Positions 1 through 7,881 of a stretch of 46,582 nt of DNA are shown here, in pieces; positions within the stretch are counted from its first letter, which is position 1; each line of letters starts with the position of its first letter. Origin of the DNA: a virus; IMG/VR virus record IMGVR_UViG_3300032087_002512, positions 1-46,582 of that record; one strand, given 5' to 3'. A program made the translations under genes and the position numbers. Below the pieces are notes generated by a model. That model was not told the DNA's origin. It searched no databases and saw nothing but the letters and a program-made list of their open reading frames with translations.

Positions 1-51
1 TGCGTCATTAATGTTCGCTGAGAGGGGGTCCCCTCCTCGGTTCGGATCGGC
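1..51. repeat. Contig-end direct repeat, copy 1
   Basis: The first 51 bases are identical to bases 46468-46518. Beyond the repeat the two copies diverge: this copy continues into a good ribosome-binding site and start codon for the scaffold gene, while the other copy runs into unrelated sequence. This is the signature of a circular or circularly closed assembly with a true unit of about 46467 bp. It is not evidence for the physical genome ends. Confidence 0.9.
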
Positions 52-87
52 AATGCCGCCCGGAAGATAGTCTTCAATCTTAGCCAT
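1..87 (-). CDS. Scaffolding protein, N-terminal 29 codons (gene crosses the contig join)
   Basis: The start codon is ATG at 87-85, with AGGAG eight bases upstream on the minus strand. The 29 codons read MAKIEDYLPGGIADPNRGG and onward into PLSANINDA, and position 1 falls exactly on a codon boundary. The gene continues without a frame change at 46467 and ends at 45730, giving a protein of about 274 residues. The residues after GIADP are the same as those in the other contig end, which confirms the join. The role (capsid assembly scaffold) is inferred from the position directly upstream of the major capsid gene and from the acidic, Gln-rich, coiled character of the rest of the protein. Confidence 0.85.
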   Translation of the reverse strand, partial: MAKIEDYLPGGIADPNRGGDPLSANINDA

Positions 88-114
88 GTCAGTGACTCCT
101 ATGTGTGTCCCGCT

Positions 115-172
115 CTCCAGTATTGGAGTGTACGGTACGTAATAACCCGCCCTAGGATCGGTGTAGGGTTAT
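115..172 (-). other. Two hairpins between the zinc-ribbon gene and the scaffold gene
   Basis: In the 80-base gap, CTCCA/TGGAG can pair at 115-128 with a 4-base loop, and ATAACCC/GGGTTAT can pair at 142-172 around a 17-base loop. The second stem overlaps the stop codon of the upstream gene. No T-run follows either stem on the minus strand. RNA processing or translational tuning of scaffold expression therefore fits better than termination. The stems are seen directly; the role is inferred. Confidence 0.35.
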
Positions 173-492
173 CCCGCTTTCGTGTTAGCCGCAGAGACGT
201 TCTTCACAAATTCACGATGGCGTGAGTCGGCTTCCCTTGCCTGCCCTTCCGTCTGTGTGTGATATTGTCCTGCTGCTCGGTTACGCTTAGTCATCCGGTC
301 CCCGCTAGTATGGAATGCGCCGGGAAACCCAGCATCGGCCATAGCCTCAACCATAAGCGGCGGTGCCTGAAGCATCACCTGTCTTGACTTAGACCCGCAG
401 GTGGGGCATTTGCCCTCTGCGTGGTTAGCCATAGAGTTCATTTGCTCAAAGTACTTTTCGCACTCGTCGCATGCGTAATCATAGAAAGGCAT
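169..492 (-). CDS. Small zinc-ribbon protein (FmdB-like)
   Basis: This protein of 107 residues begins MPFYDYACDEC and contains a second CPTC about 30 residues later. A CxxC pair right after a short MPxYxY start is the layout of the FmdB-type regulatory zinc-ribbon family, which is common in phages near capsid genes. The remainder is polar and basic with no other domain. The ATG at 492 was chosen because the zinc ribbon family starts there and the gene overlaps the previous stop by 14 bases; a GTG six codons upstream is possible. It lies between the small genes behind the portal and the scaffold. The zinc site is seen from the cysteines; the function is unknown. Confidence 0.8.
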   Translation of the reverse strand: MPFYDYACDECEKYFEQMNSMANHAEGKCPTCGSKSRQVMLQAPPLMVEAMADAGFPGAFHTSGDRMTKRNRAAGQYHTQTEGQAREADSRHREFVKNVSAANTKAG

Positions 493-742
493 CGTCTGGT
501 CCACCGGCACTCAGTACCGTGCTGTCTTGATTCATCGCGGAGAGGGTACTCTCACGCAAGTTCATGATGAATGCAAGGCCCTTAGCGAAGCCCTTCAGTT
601 CGTTTACCTCGTCCCAGCTCTGCGCGTCGAGCGCACGTGCCTGACTCTGGTATATGTCGTTTGCAAGCCCCTTCTTTACGATGTCCCACTCGGGTCCACC
701 TGTGCAATGAAGGACAGCCTTGTTAAAGTCGTCCTGTGTCAT
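479..742 (-). CDS. Hypothetical protein between portal and scaffold
   Basis: This protein of 87 residues is mostly helical in character, with an acidic N-terminus (MTQDDFNKAV) and no recognisable motif. A GGGGAG ribosome-binding site lies just upstream of the ATG. It sits in the leftward virion operon between a 59-residue lysine-rich gene and the zinc-ribbon gene, overlapping the latter by 14 bases. Small proteins at this place in T7-like phages are often head-assembly accessories, but nothing in this sequence shows a specific role. Confidence 0.75.
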   Translation of the reverse strand: MTQDDFNKAVLHCTGGPEWDIVKKGLANDIYQSQARALDAQSWDEVNELKGFAKGLAFIMNLRESTLSAMNQDSTVLSAGGPDDAFL

Positions 743-751
743 TATGCTCCC

Positions 752-931
752 CTATTTGTTGTTGGAATCTGTACTCTGTGCCTTGAGTCGGGCAGCCTGT
801 GCCCTCTTCTCACGTGCAGCCTCTCGGGCCTTCTCCTTGTCCTTCTTGGTGTACGTGATGTTGTTCTTGGCGTTATACTCGTGGTTGGCTGCTTGGCCCT
901 CTAGCTCTTTGATCTTGGTCTCTGTACTCAT
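752..931 (-). CDS. Small charged protein following the portal gene
   Basis: The 59-residue reading frame begins MSTETKIKELEGQAAN and ends NNK. Its middle part, rich in Lys, Arg, Glu and Ala, is predicted by eye to form a single charged helix or short coiled coil. The ATG overlaps the portal stop codon as ATGA (928-931), the coupling arrangement used throughout this arm, and it fills what would otherwise be a 190-base gap. No homologous family is recognised; a head-assembly accessory role is only a guess from location. Confidence 0.75.
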   Translation of the reverse strand: MSTETKIKELEGQAANHEYNAKNNITYTKKDKEKAREAAREKRAQAARLKAQSTDSNNK

Positions 932-2868
932 TTCGCTTTAGGTGCCTCCCTCTTAGCCTTAGCTTCGAGCTTGTTCTTCTCTCGAGCTACCTCGACCTGC
1001 TTCGCCGCTACCTTGACCTTGTTGTTGCCGATCACGGTGTTGGCTGCCTGAATGGATACCTTCTCATCCTCGAGTTCCGTCATCTTGCGGATGTTCTCGA
1101 TCTCTGCCTTGATCTTCTCGATCTCAGCGAGGGTCTTCTGGTTCTCGTACATCTGCTCCTTGACAGCTTCCTCCATCTTCTTCATCTCAAGCTGCTGTGC
1201 CACTTCCTGCATCTGCTGCTGCTTGGGATCTGGCTTGTTGGCCTCTGCTATGCGTGCCAGAATCTCGTCCCTCTTGGGAGACGTGCTTAGCTCAATGATG
1301 CTCTGGAGGATGATGTTGTAGTTCTCGGAATCAGGTGGAATGTTGCTCAGGAGGCCGATAAGCTGTGCTTGCTCGAACTCACGTGCCACGATGCCCATGG
1401 TGCCCTTGACTGCCCACTGGTAGTCCTTCGGGTAGCGCCGCTTGGAGAACTGCATGTAGCGGTGTGCTGCCTTCTTGATGAACGGGTTGAGGAACTGACG
1501 CTCGATGTTCCACATGGTGCGCCGCATACGCTTGAGGGCTGCGCTCTGGATCATAGAGATACCAGATGCGGTCTCGTTGCGTCGGTCCACGTTGAGCGGT
1601 GCGTTGGACTCAATGCCGCCCGTACCCACCTGTACCATACGCTCCATCTCTGAAGACTGGTTGAAGGTGGAGGGATCAATGTTGCCCAACAGGATCGGCT
1701 CGAGGACCTCTGAGGGACGACCCCTCGTCAGCCACACCTTGCCCGGACGTACCTGCATATCAGGGTTACGGGGAAGACGTGTGATGTCTGCGCCGAGCAT
1801 AGGCGACGTGAGGAGACCCAGAGCGTCCATGCGAGCGCGTAGCTCAGCATCGAGTGCACGCTGTGCGTTCCAGCCCATCTCTGCGACACCTCGGCCCCAG
1901 AAGTCACCCGGTGAGTAGCTGTGCTGATAGGCTACGATGGGGCGATCTTTCATGTCGAACGGGTTGACTACTACTCGGAGCAGCTCAAGCTCGTTTCCGA
2001 TGGTGACGATGACTTCGACATGTCCATTACCTTGGACATCCTCTTGGGTGTACTTGGCGTGCCCTGTGAGCAGGCTTGCGGGCACGAGCCCGTAGTACTC
2101 TGTGACAAAGACGGAACCGTCGTACTCTTCGTGCTTTCTCTGCCCATCCGGCTTGCTCTCTCCGCCTGTGCCCGTCTCCGTAGACGACGTGTTACCCATA
2201 AGTGAAACATTCTTGTATACCCCTTTCTTCTGTCGTGACCAGATTACGTTGCGCGGCACATTGGTCTCGTGTGCGATAAAGTACGCCTGCTTGATGTCCC
2301 GTGCCTGTGAGTCGATAACGAACTCCCAAGGTGGGATAGGCTCAAGAGTGACTAGGGGGCGGTACTCGATGGCTACCTGTCCCTGCTCGTCGAACTTGCG
2401 TATCTCTCTGCGTGTTACGTTGATCTTGCCAATGCCTGTGCCGTACAGCGAACCGTTAAGCACGATCTTGGCGATTGCGTCAGGGACTCCAGCTTCCTCG
2501 AAGTCCTCCTCCAGCACTTTGTGTGCTTGCTGCATGTCGTCTGGACGCTCATCCATAACGTCATCTTTGATGTCGAACCACCGCTCACGAGAGAATATAG
2601 CATCCTCAATCGTAGCGGAGATACCGTCGATGGCGCTAGCTAGAGCCGGGGATACCAGCTTAGAGCGCTCACCTGCACGGGTGTAGTCACTACCAGTGTA
2701 CTTGCCTTCGTAGGTCCGCTTGAACTTGTCCCACATAGCTTTGTAGCGTCTATCACGAACCTGCCTGTTCTCACGTACTAGGTACATGACGTGCTGTACT
2801 AGCCCACCAGCAGACCGTGCGTCGGTCATGTTGGCATTTTCAGGCTCGTTGATATTGATTGATGGCAT
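928..2868 (-). CDS. Portal (head-tail connector) protein
   Basis: A protein of 646 residues placed directly after the large terminase gene, as in T7-like and related podoviruses, and of the right size for a podovirus portal. The N-terminal half contains the usual portal run of Arg-rich helices (RDRRYKAMWDKFKRTYEGKY) and the membrane-free mixed fold around PWEFVIDSQARDIKQAYF. Roughly the last 90 residues are a long Gln/Lys/Glu coiled coil (QQQMQEVAQQLEMKKMEEA and following). It forms the dodecameric DNA gateway of the capsid and docks terminase and tail. Its ATG overlaps the terminase stop as TAATG. Confidence 0.9.
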   Translation of the reverse strand: MPSININEPENANMTDARSAGGLVQHVMYLVRENRQVRDRRYKAMWDKFKRTYEGKYTGSDYTRAGERSKLVSPALASAIDGISATIEDAIFSRERWFDIKDDVMDERPDDMQQAHKVLEEDFEEAGVPDAIAKIVLNGSLYGTGIGKINVTRREIRKFDEQGQVAIEYRPLVTLEPIPPWEFVIDSQARDIKQAYFIAHETNVPRNVIWSRQKKGVYKNVSLMGNTSSTETGTGGESKPDGQRKHEEYDGSVFVTEYYGLVPASLLTGHAKYTQEDVQGNGHVEVIVTIGNELELLRVVVNPFDMKDRPIVAYQHSYSPGDFWGRGVAEMGWNAQRALDAELRARMDALGLLTSPMLGADITRLPRNPDMQVRPGKVWLTRGRPSEVLEPILLGNIDPSTFNQSSEMERMVQVGTGGIESNAPLNVDRRNETASGISMIQSAALKRMRRTMWNIERQFLNPFIKKAAHRYMQFSKRRYPKDYQWAVKGTMGIVAREFEQAQLIGLLSNIPPDSENYNIILQSIIELSTSPKRDEILARIAEANKPDPKQQQMQEVAQQLEMKKMEEAVKEQMYENQKTLAEIEKIKAEIENIRKMTELEDEKVSIQAANTVIGNNKVKVAAKQVEVAREKNKLEAKAKREAPKAK

Positions 2869-4202
2869 TAGTATCCTACCTCTATGTCATGGGGTGCCCA
2901 GCCATCATTGAGATGCGAGGGCCAAACGATAGCGTTGTTCGAGAGCTGTTCTACGTACGCAACTGCGTCCAGTAGGTCGTCCTTGGCTAGCTGGTTCGGG
3001 AAGTCAACGGCTTGGCTGAGGAACTTATCTACCCACTTCTCTTCTTGTGGGAGGTGGTCGTCCGGCTCCAGAGTGATCTTACCTGTCTCTGCCCGTGCCT
3101 GTAGGGACCACTTGATTCTGTCTTCTTTGCGCTGGTTGCCGTGGGTGAGGGGTATAACCTCGAAGTACCCATAGCGGTGCATCAGGTCAACTAGATATCC
3201 GCTCCGGCCATCCTCGCCACAGACAGCGTTCTTCGACATTCCTCGCTCAATACCCACCGGAGGTGATCCGTAATCGCGCCACGCTTTAATGATTCGTAGT
3301 GCCGTCTCGCGTACGTCCCACTTGCCGTGGTAGATGCGTTCGATGTGCCAACCTGTGTCATGTACCTTTGCCACCGCGATGGCGTGATCGTCGAGTACCA
3401 CCTTCTGTGTTTTCTTGTCTGACTTTGAGAAGCCAGCGAGGTCGCATGCGATGACGTACCCTCCAGACTTCTCGCACGTGAGCCGAGGGAACATATCGTA
3501 GCTGAATACCTTTCCGCCTGTTGCTTCAAAGTTAGCCTCCAGTTCCTGCTTCTGTGCGTCTTCAGAGAGACCGGCAGCCATAGCCTGCATCTCGTTACGT
3601 GTGATGTGGGGGTTGTCCCCAGAACGAAACTGGAAAGCCGCCCACTCCTCAGACGGCTTACCAGAAGACGGATCAAGTCCTGCATTAGCAGCCGTCCACA
3701 TCTCGAAGAAATGATTCTTGCCATCGGGAGTTCCGATGAATAGAGCACCTCCTTCTGCACGTCCCAAGGCCGGACGAATGATATACTCCCAAACCGATGG
3801 CTTCATGAAAGCATATTCGTCCATCACGACGTAGTGCAAGCCTACACCGCGAAGGCTGTCCGGGTCGTCTGCCCCCTTAAACCTGATTAGTCGTCCGTTG
3901 GTGAGCTTGATCTCACCCTCGTTCTGGCGTACAGAGGCGATAAGCCCCTGACCCATCTGCATACATACCTCCCACAGATTCTCTCGAGCCTGTTTGAAGG
4001 TCGGACCGACGTAGTAGACTACCTCGTTGGTGAGGTCAATCTCTGTGCCGTCTGAGCGTATCTTGTGCGTCTCAGCGGCAGCGGTGTACAGCTTGTAGGC
4101 AGCGAAGAAGGACTTGCCGAAGCGTCGTCCTGCCGCACACACCTGAAAGCGTGTATCGTCAGCATCTAGTATGGATTGCTTCTCGTGTAGGAAGATTTCC
4201 AT
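2868..4202 (-). CDS. Terminase large subunit
   Basis: This 444-residue DNA-packaging motor shows an N-terminal ATPase with Walker A GRRFGKS (about residues 25-31) and Walker B VVMDE (about 126-130), followed by a coupling segment (LFIGTPDGKNHFFEMW). The C-terminal RNase H-like nuclease contributes acidic residues in VIACDLAG and in DDLLDAVAY near the end. It would translocate DNA into the prohead through the portal encoded next. The ATG overlaps the stop of the ParB-like gene (TAATG), so translation is probably coupled. Confidence 0.95.
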   Translation of the reverse strand: MEIFLHEKQSILDADDTRFQVCAAGRRFGKSFFAAYKLYTAAAETHKIRSDGTEIDLTNEVVYYVGPTFKQARENLWEVCMQMGQGLIASVRQNEGEIKLTNGRLIRFKGADDPDSLRGVGLHYVVMDEYAFMKPSVWEYIIRPALGRAEGGALFIGTPDGKNHFFEMWTAANAGLDPSSGKPSEEWAAFQFRSGDNPHITRNEMQAMAAGLSEDAQKQELEANFEATGGKVFSYDMFPRLTCEKSGGYVIACDLAGFSKSDKKTQKVVLDDHAIAVAKVHDTGWHIERIYHGKWDVRETALRIIKAWRDYGSPPVGIERGMSKNAVCGEDGRSGYLVDLMHRYGYFEVIPLTHGNQRKEDRIKWSLQARAETGKITLEPDDHLPQEEKWVDKFLSQAVDFPNQLAKDDLLDAVAYVEQLSNNAIVWPSHLNDGWAPHDIEVGY

Positions 4203-4744
4203 TATTTATACACCCATGGGAACTCTTGCTTCATCCACCCCGGCGCTTTCGCAGAGTCTTCCGCGTCTTCCACCCAAGCAAATCCCGCTGAATCATGGTC
4301 GGCTCGTCGAGCGCGTTCAAGATTGTAGTGGTAGTCGAATCCGTACTCTCCGAACTCGATGTCTTTGGGTGGGTCTTTGAAGAACTCTTGCACGTTGTCT
4401 GGGGTGACTCGAAGTGCAGATTCGTAGTCTCCGGTGTAATCATTGATAATGGCAGGGCACCACTGTCTTCCGACATCTCGACATGCAAGCAAGCGAGAGC
4501 CTCCGAACGTGAGGAAAAGCCCTTCAGGCAGAGACCACACCAGTATAGGGTTCCTGACCCCTTCTTGCTGTATAGACTCCGCAAGCGCGCTACGAAACCC
4601 CGGCTTAGAGGCTTTACTGATCTCTGGGAGCCAGTGCCAGCCATTGAGCGCCACGCTAGGACCCCCATAAGCAGGATTGCGGATAAGCCTACCACGGACA
4701 GAGCCCACGTCGATATGATCGTAGCGTATGTCATACCCGCTCAT
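4202..4744 (-). CDS. ParB/sulfiredoxin-like domain protein
   Basis: The 180-residue protein has a ParB-type nucleotide-binding core: the segment ALAESIQQEGVRNPILVW followed by LTFGGSRLLACRDVG corresponds to the ParB pattern in which a substrate-region loop is followed by a GxxR motif. I do not see the helix-turn-helix DNA-binding domain of true partition ParB proteins, so chromosome partition is unlikely. Free-standing domains of this family occur in phages next to methyltransferases and glycosyltransferases, which is also the context here. It overlaps the methyltransferase gene by 14 bases and the terminase gene by one base. The activity is unknown; CTPase or nuclease roles are known for relatives. 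Confidence 0.7.
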   Translation of the reverse strand: MSGYDIRYDHIDVGSVRGRLIRNPAYGGPSVALNGWHWLPEISKASKPGFRSALAESIQQEGVRNPILVWSLPEGLFLTFGGSRLLACRDVGRQWCPAIINDYTGDYESALRVTPDNVQEFFKDPPKDIEFGEYGFDYHYNLERARRADHDSAGFAWVEDAEDSAKAPGWMKQEFPWVYK

Positions 4745-5294
4745 GGATTAGCCAGCACCGGGGCTTAGGGCCCTTGTTCGATGCTTTCTCCCTGTGTGCG
4801 TACTCGCACTCCCATAAGGTACAATCCTCTTCGAACCGCTTACGCCACCAGATGGGCTCTTCCACGGTGAGGTGGAGGTCCTGTCCGATGTACGGCCCCT
4901 CGCCGAACGTCTTGAACGTCGGGGAGCATGCGATGTCGTTGCAGAGTGCATACTTGGTGAGCTTCTCGAGCTGCTCAATGGTCTCCGTGAGGAGATGAGG
5001 CTCAATATGCTCCAGTACGTCAGAGGTCATCACCATGTCGAACTGCCCCGTAGGGGGTGTGTCCTTGCCAGGGATGCCCGGATCATACTCGTAGAACTCT
5101 ACGTCAGGGAAGAACGGTTGCAGGAACTCTTTCATAGTGCCCTTACCGCAGCCGAAGTCCAGCACCGTCTTGATGTACGGGCGTGCCTCGAGGGCCTTCT
5201 TCATGAGGTCTCCAGCGTACCTGTAGCCGGTAGTGCCCCACTTGGAGCCATCATGCTCCTTGGCCATGTGTTCTTTGTATTCTGGCGTAATCAT
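4731..5294 (-). CDS. Class I SAM-dependent methyltransferase
   Basis: A 187-residue Rossmann-fold methyltransferase. Motif I is VLDFGCGKGTMKEF (about residues 43-56), the acidic residue ending strand 2 is in VEFYEYDPG, and the motif IV region is FDMVMTSDVLEHIEP, typical of the small-molecule/sugar type (PF13489-like) rather than DNA methylases, which would show DPPY or a similar motif. The start codon has a GGGGA site a few bases upstream. It lies in a trio with a glycosyltransferase-like gene upstream and a ParB-like gene downstream, all between terminase genes. The substrate is unknown. Confidence 0.85.
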   Translation of the reverse strand: MITPEYKEHMAKEHDGSKWGTTGYRYAGDLMKKALEARPYIKTVLDFGCGKGTMKEFLQPFFPDVEFYEYDPGIPGKDTPPTGQFDMVMTSDVLEHIEPHLLTETIEQLEKLTKYALCNDIACSPTFKTFGEGPYIGQDLHLTVEEPIWWRKRFEEDCTLWECEYAHREKASNKGPKPRCWLIHERV

Positions 5295-6130
5295 CAGTTC
5301 CCCTTGATAAGCTTGTAGTACTCTTGTTCTATTCGTTTGTCACGGACTCTCTCACGTGGCTCCTCTACTACCCCGAGTCTCGCACGCGATCTCGCTTCAT
5401 CGTAGCCAGAGAGGATGTGTGGGACCAGCTCACCGAACGTATCATGCGTCGATTGTCGCCAAGATAGACCGTGGTGCCAGTCGGCCCGATACTCGTCTGT
5501 AACCCCGCAAGTGAGATTCGATCCGTGGTCGGCCCGTACTTGACAGCCAGCCACAAGTGCTTCGCAGCCCACTGTGCTAGTGTATGTGACCACTTGGACG
5601 TACCTCTCCAGAACGGTAGCGATAGGTTCCAGAGTGTCCGATGGTACCATGAGCGGATGCGGTCTGAAATCGGCTGATGGTATTTCAGCTCTAACACTTC
5701 GAATCCATTCGACATGATTTGATCCTCTTAGAGAGTGGTCTGTGGGCTTCTGCCCGATTATAATGGTAGGCCCCGCCCCAGCTTTCATGGGCTTGAGGGG
5801 TGGTCTGGGTCGCTCGTCATTTGGCGCTTGTGGAGCATAGGCTCCGCCCGCTAGACCGTTGTAACCCCAACTCGACGCTTCATGAACGTCGTAAAAGTCC
5901 CGCCAGAACGGGGCCTCCATGATAAGGTACGGTAGCTCGTTGTCGATCTGCGAACGTAGCGCATTCGATCCAGCGAACCCCGTTTGAATGAGAAGGTCGG
6001 CCCCCTTGACGACCTCACCTCGATCTATCCTGTCTACACGATGCCCCAGCGCTTCGAGGGCCGGTATGAGACATTCAGACCGAGGGTTGGTAAGGTTAGG
6101 GCCGCTCCGAAGAGCAACCGCTATCCTCAT
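5294..6130 (-). CDS. Glycosyltransferase-like (GT-B fold) protein
   Basis: This protein of 278 residues begins with a Rossmann-like strand-loop (MRIAVALRSGPNLTNPRSEC). Its C-terminal part has TYTSTVGCEALVAGC, resembling the nucleotide-sugar-binding S-x-x-G-x-E-A-L-x-x-G stretch of GT-B glycosyltransferases and capsule-type enzymes. The middle contains FRPHPLM, another common feature of that group. No signal peptide or membrane segment is seen. It lies next to a methyltransferase and a ParB-like gene, which suggests a shared modification pathway on a sugar, base or protein. The family call is moderate; the acceptor is not known. Confidence 0.65.
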   Translation of the reverse strand: MRIAVALRSGPNLTNPRSECLIPALEALGHRVDRIDRGEVVKGADLLIQTGFAGSNALRSQIDNELPYLIMEAPFWRDFYDVHEASSWGYNGLAGGAYAPQAPNDERPRPPLKPMKAGAGPTIIIGQKPTDHSLRGSNHVEWIRSVRAEIPSADFRPHPLMVPSDTLEPIATVLERYVQVVTYTSTVGCEALVAGCQVRADHGSNLTCGVTDEYRADWHHGLSWRQSTHDTFGELVPHILSGYDEARSRARLGVVEEPRERVRDKRIEQEYYKLIKGN

Positions 6131-6291
6131 TACCCGTTGCCTTGCGGTCCGCGTTGATTGGACTGCGAGGTCTGAGGCGTGTACGGCCCAATCTTCGGGG
6201 CCAGCTTCTTGGCAGCACTCGAGAGCGCGCCAGAGAAGTTGTTCGGTAACGACTTCTTGTCACCGCCAGTCTTGCCTGTATCAGATTTCAT
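6130..6291 (-). CDS. Small basic protein between terminase small subunit-like and glycosyltransferase genes
   Basis: This 53-residue reading frame begins MKSDTGKTGGDKKS and ends GPQGNG. It is basic, rich in Ser, Lys and Gln, with a short helix-like middle (FSGALSSAAKKLAPKIG). Its ATG overlaps the previous stop as ATGA, and its TAA overlaps the next ATG as TAATG, so it fills the gap between two overlapping genes perfectly. That arrangement is the main support for it being expressed. No family is recognised. Confidence 0.75.
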   Translation of the reverse strand: MKSDTGKTGGDKKSLPNNFSGALSSAAKKLAPKIGPYTPQTSQSNQRGPQGNG

Positions 6292-6653
6292 TGTGGATCT
6301 CCTTCAGTTTCACTAGTGTCTTCCCCCTTGTTCACAACCATGCGATGCACGGTAATAGCTTGTTTCTGACCTCCGCTCTTATCGTCAGCGTGTTGGGCCT
6401 TAGAGATGATGGAATCAAATACCATCTTCCTAGCAGCCTTATCGCCATCGAGCGCAGCGTCAAGAATCATGTCCAGAATCATATCAAGTCGGTCCTGATT
6501 GCGCTCGCGCCACGCTTCTTCAGTGGCGAGCTTCAGGAACGTGATCTTGTTCTTGGAGCCTTTGGGACGACCCTTGGGGTTGCCCGAGGCACCTTGGATG
6601 AACTGTCCGTCTTTGTTGCGGACCATCTCTCCAGATTTAGCTTCTTCAGTCAT
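6288..6653 (-). CDS. DUF5681-type protein, probable terminase small subunit
   Basis: The 121-residue protein carries the block GNPKGRPKGSKNK (about residues 24-36) that defines DUF5681 proteins, which in many phages lie where the small terminase is expected. The basic loop is followed by a helical region (LATEEAWRERNQDRLDMILD and onward). It lies upstream of the large terminase gene in the same operon, separated by four genes. DNA recognition for packaging is an inference from position and family. The ATG overlaps the propeller gene by one base. Confidence 0.65.
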   Translation of the reverse strand: MTEEAKSGEMVRNKDGQFIQGASGNPKGRPKGSKNKITFLKLATEEAWRERNQDRLDMILDMILDAALDGDKAARKMVFDSIISKAQHADDKSGGQKQAITVHRMVVNKGEDTSETEGDPQ

Positions 6654-7555
6654 TAGTACGTGTATCTCTGGATCTGGTACGTGCTGCCGTAGTGGTTCAC
6701 GTAGAACTCATCTCTCGTGGTGACTCCGTCTGCCTCTACGATCTGGTGCAGTCCCATTGCGTTGGTGCCGCCTCCTGACATAGCTACATAGCCATCGGAG
6801 GTAGCTGTGCGCGTATCGTAAGGAGTAGCCAGCGTATACTGATAAAACCTACGGAGGGCGCTCGCTATTGCTATCACCCTAGTACCGTCAGCGCTCATCA
6901 AGGCACCATAGCATGTTCCGTGCGCTGGGTCGCCCAAAGCTTCGGCATCGTAGTCGTAATTTGCGCCACTCGCTGTCCCAACGAAGGTCCAAGGAGTAGT
7001 AAGAGTGTAACGTCGTATTAGGCCAGTGCCATTGAGAAAGTAGGCGTAAGCACCATCATACGAGAAGAACACCGATACAGTAGAAAGCCCGAGCCAGAAC
7101 ATCTTGTCGTAGTCCGAGTTGTGGATCTCTGAGACATCGTACGGAGTAGTGAGGTGGTACTCGTAGAGGCGCTGGTTTTGGAAGTCGGTGATAAAGACGG
7201 TCGTACCATCTGGGTTAAAGTTAAGGCTCCGAAACCTAGATGAGCCAGTAGGACCACCAGTCTGAGTATTAGGCTGGATTACAGAGCCCTGAGTGCCACA
7301 GGTAGACACATCGTACGGAGTAGACATGGTACGCGAGTATATGCCGTAACCATCTCTCGGGTAGTACAGTGTAGTCCCATCTTGGGACACAATAAGGCCC
7401 GTGTTTACGGAGTTAGAGGTAAACTCTTCACTCAGGGTCGGGCCGGTAGTCGTAATGTCAGGAAGTGACGGTCCGGTAGCTTGGTCCTCGAGGATCAATC
7501 TACGCTTCTGGTTAGTCCGTCTACGTCGGTCTAGTTCTGGTTTACATATAGGCAT
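6653..7555 (-). CDS. Beta-propeller-like repeat protein
   Basis: The 300-residue protein shows repeating blades that contain a TTPYD-type signature: STPYDVSTC, TTPYDVSEI, TTPWTFVGT and ATPYDTRTA, spaced about 50-57 residues apart. These alternate with segments such as FNPDGTTVFITDFQNQ, FFSYDGAYAYFLNG and MSADGTRVIAIAS. This pattern is typical of YncE/WD-like propellers, with perhaps five to six blades. The first 25 residues are strongly basic (RRRRTNQKRR). It probably folds as a virion-associated or host-surface-binding protein; the location at the head of the structural arm supports a virion role but does not prove it. Confidence 0.75.
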   Translation of the reverse strand: MPICKPELDRRRRTNQKRRLILEDQATGPSLPDITTTGPTLSEEFTSNSVNTGLIVSQDGTTLYYPRDGYGIYSRTMSTPYDVSTCGTQGSVIQPNTQTGGPTGSSRFRSLNFNPDGTTVFITDFQNQRLYEYHLTTPYDVSEIHNSDYDKMFWLGLSTVSVFFSYDGAYAYFLNGTGLIRRYTLTTPWTFVGTASGANYDYDAEALGDPAHGTCYGALMSADGTRVIAIASALRRFYQYTLATPYDTRTATSDGYVAMSGGGTNAMGLHQIVEADGVTTRDEFYVNHYGSTYQIQRYTY

Positions 7556-7881
7556 TAGAGGAACCTATAGCATAGTGAGGGTGGTACAGCCTGACGCTTA
7601 GCTTCCTTGTCCGTATTGGACGGAGTACCGTTGCCACCAAGCTCAGAGCCAAAGCCGCCACCCGGAGTATCGTTACCTCCGGTCTGAGAGCCGAAGCCTC
7701 CACCGGGACGGCCATTGGGGTCTTGCCCACCACCGAACCCGCCTTCTGGGCGAGCATTGCCCCCATCCGCACCAAAGAGGTCCCGATCATCTACAGGACG
7801 ACCATTATAGCCATCCTGAGAGTCTGAGACGAACCCGGCGATGGGGTGGTCATTGCTGATTGCTTTAGCCTTGAAGCTCAT
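7555..7881 (-). CDS. Glycine-rich tandem-repeat protein
   Basis: This 108-residue protein has a non-repetitive N-terminal 40 residues (MSFKAKAISNDHPIAGF), then three consecutive 14-residue repeats of the form N-x-x-P-G-G-G-F-G-S-x-x-G-G (residues 42-83) and a degenerate fourth start, then a short polar tail. The Gly/Asn/Pro composition suggests an extended or disordered linker or a spacer between virion parts. It overlaps its neighbours by a few bases on both sides, so it belongs to the same transcript. The function is unknown. Confidence 0.75.
   Translation of the reverse strand: MSFKAKAISNDHPIAGFVSDSQDGYNGRPVDDRDLFGADGGNARPEGGFGGGQDPNGRPGGGFGSQTGGNDTPGGGFGSELGGNGTPSNTDKEAKRQAVPPSLCYRFL
7621..7758 (-). 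repeat. 42-bp tandem repeats encoding a Gly-rich 14-residue motif
   Basis: About three 42-bp units, imperfect at DNA level, encode the NxxPGGGFGSxxGG motif of the glycine-rich protein. Copy number is likely to vary by slippage. Confidence 0.75.

Noticed and set aside
527-904. Plus-strand open frames across the leftward arm (for example 527-904, 2102-2686, 33182-33847)
   Set aside because: They mirror minus-strand genes that have clear families, carry no ribosome-binding sites, and have shadow-type compositions rich in Ser, Arg and Cys.
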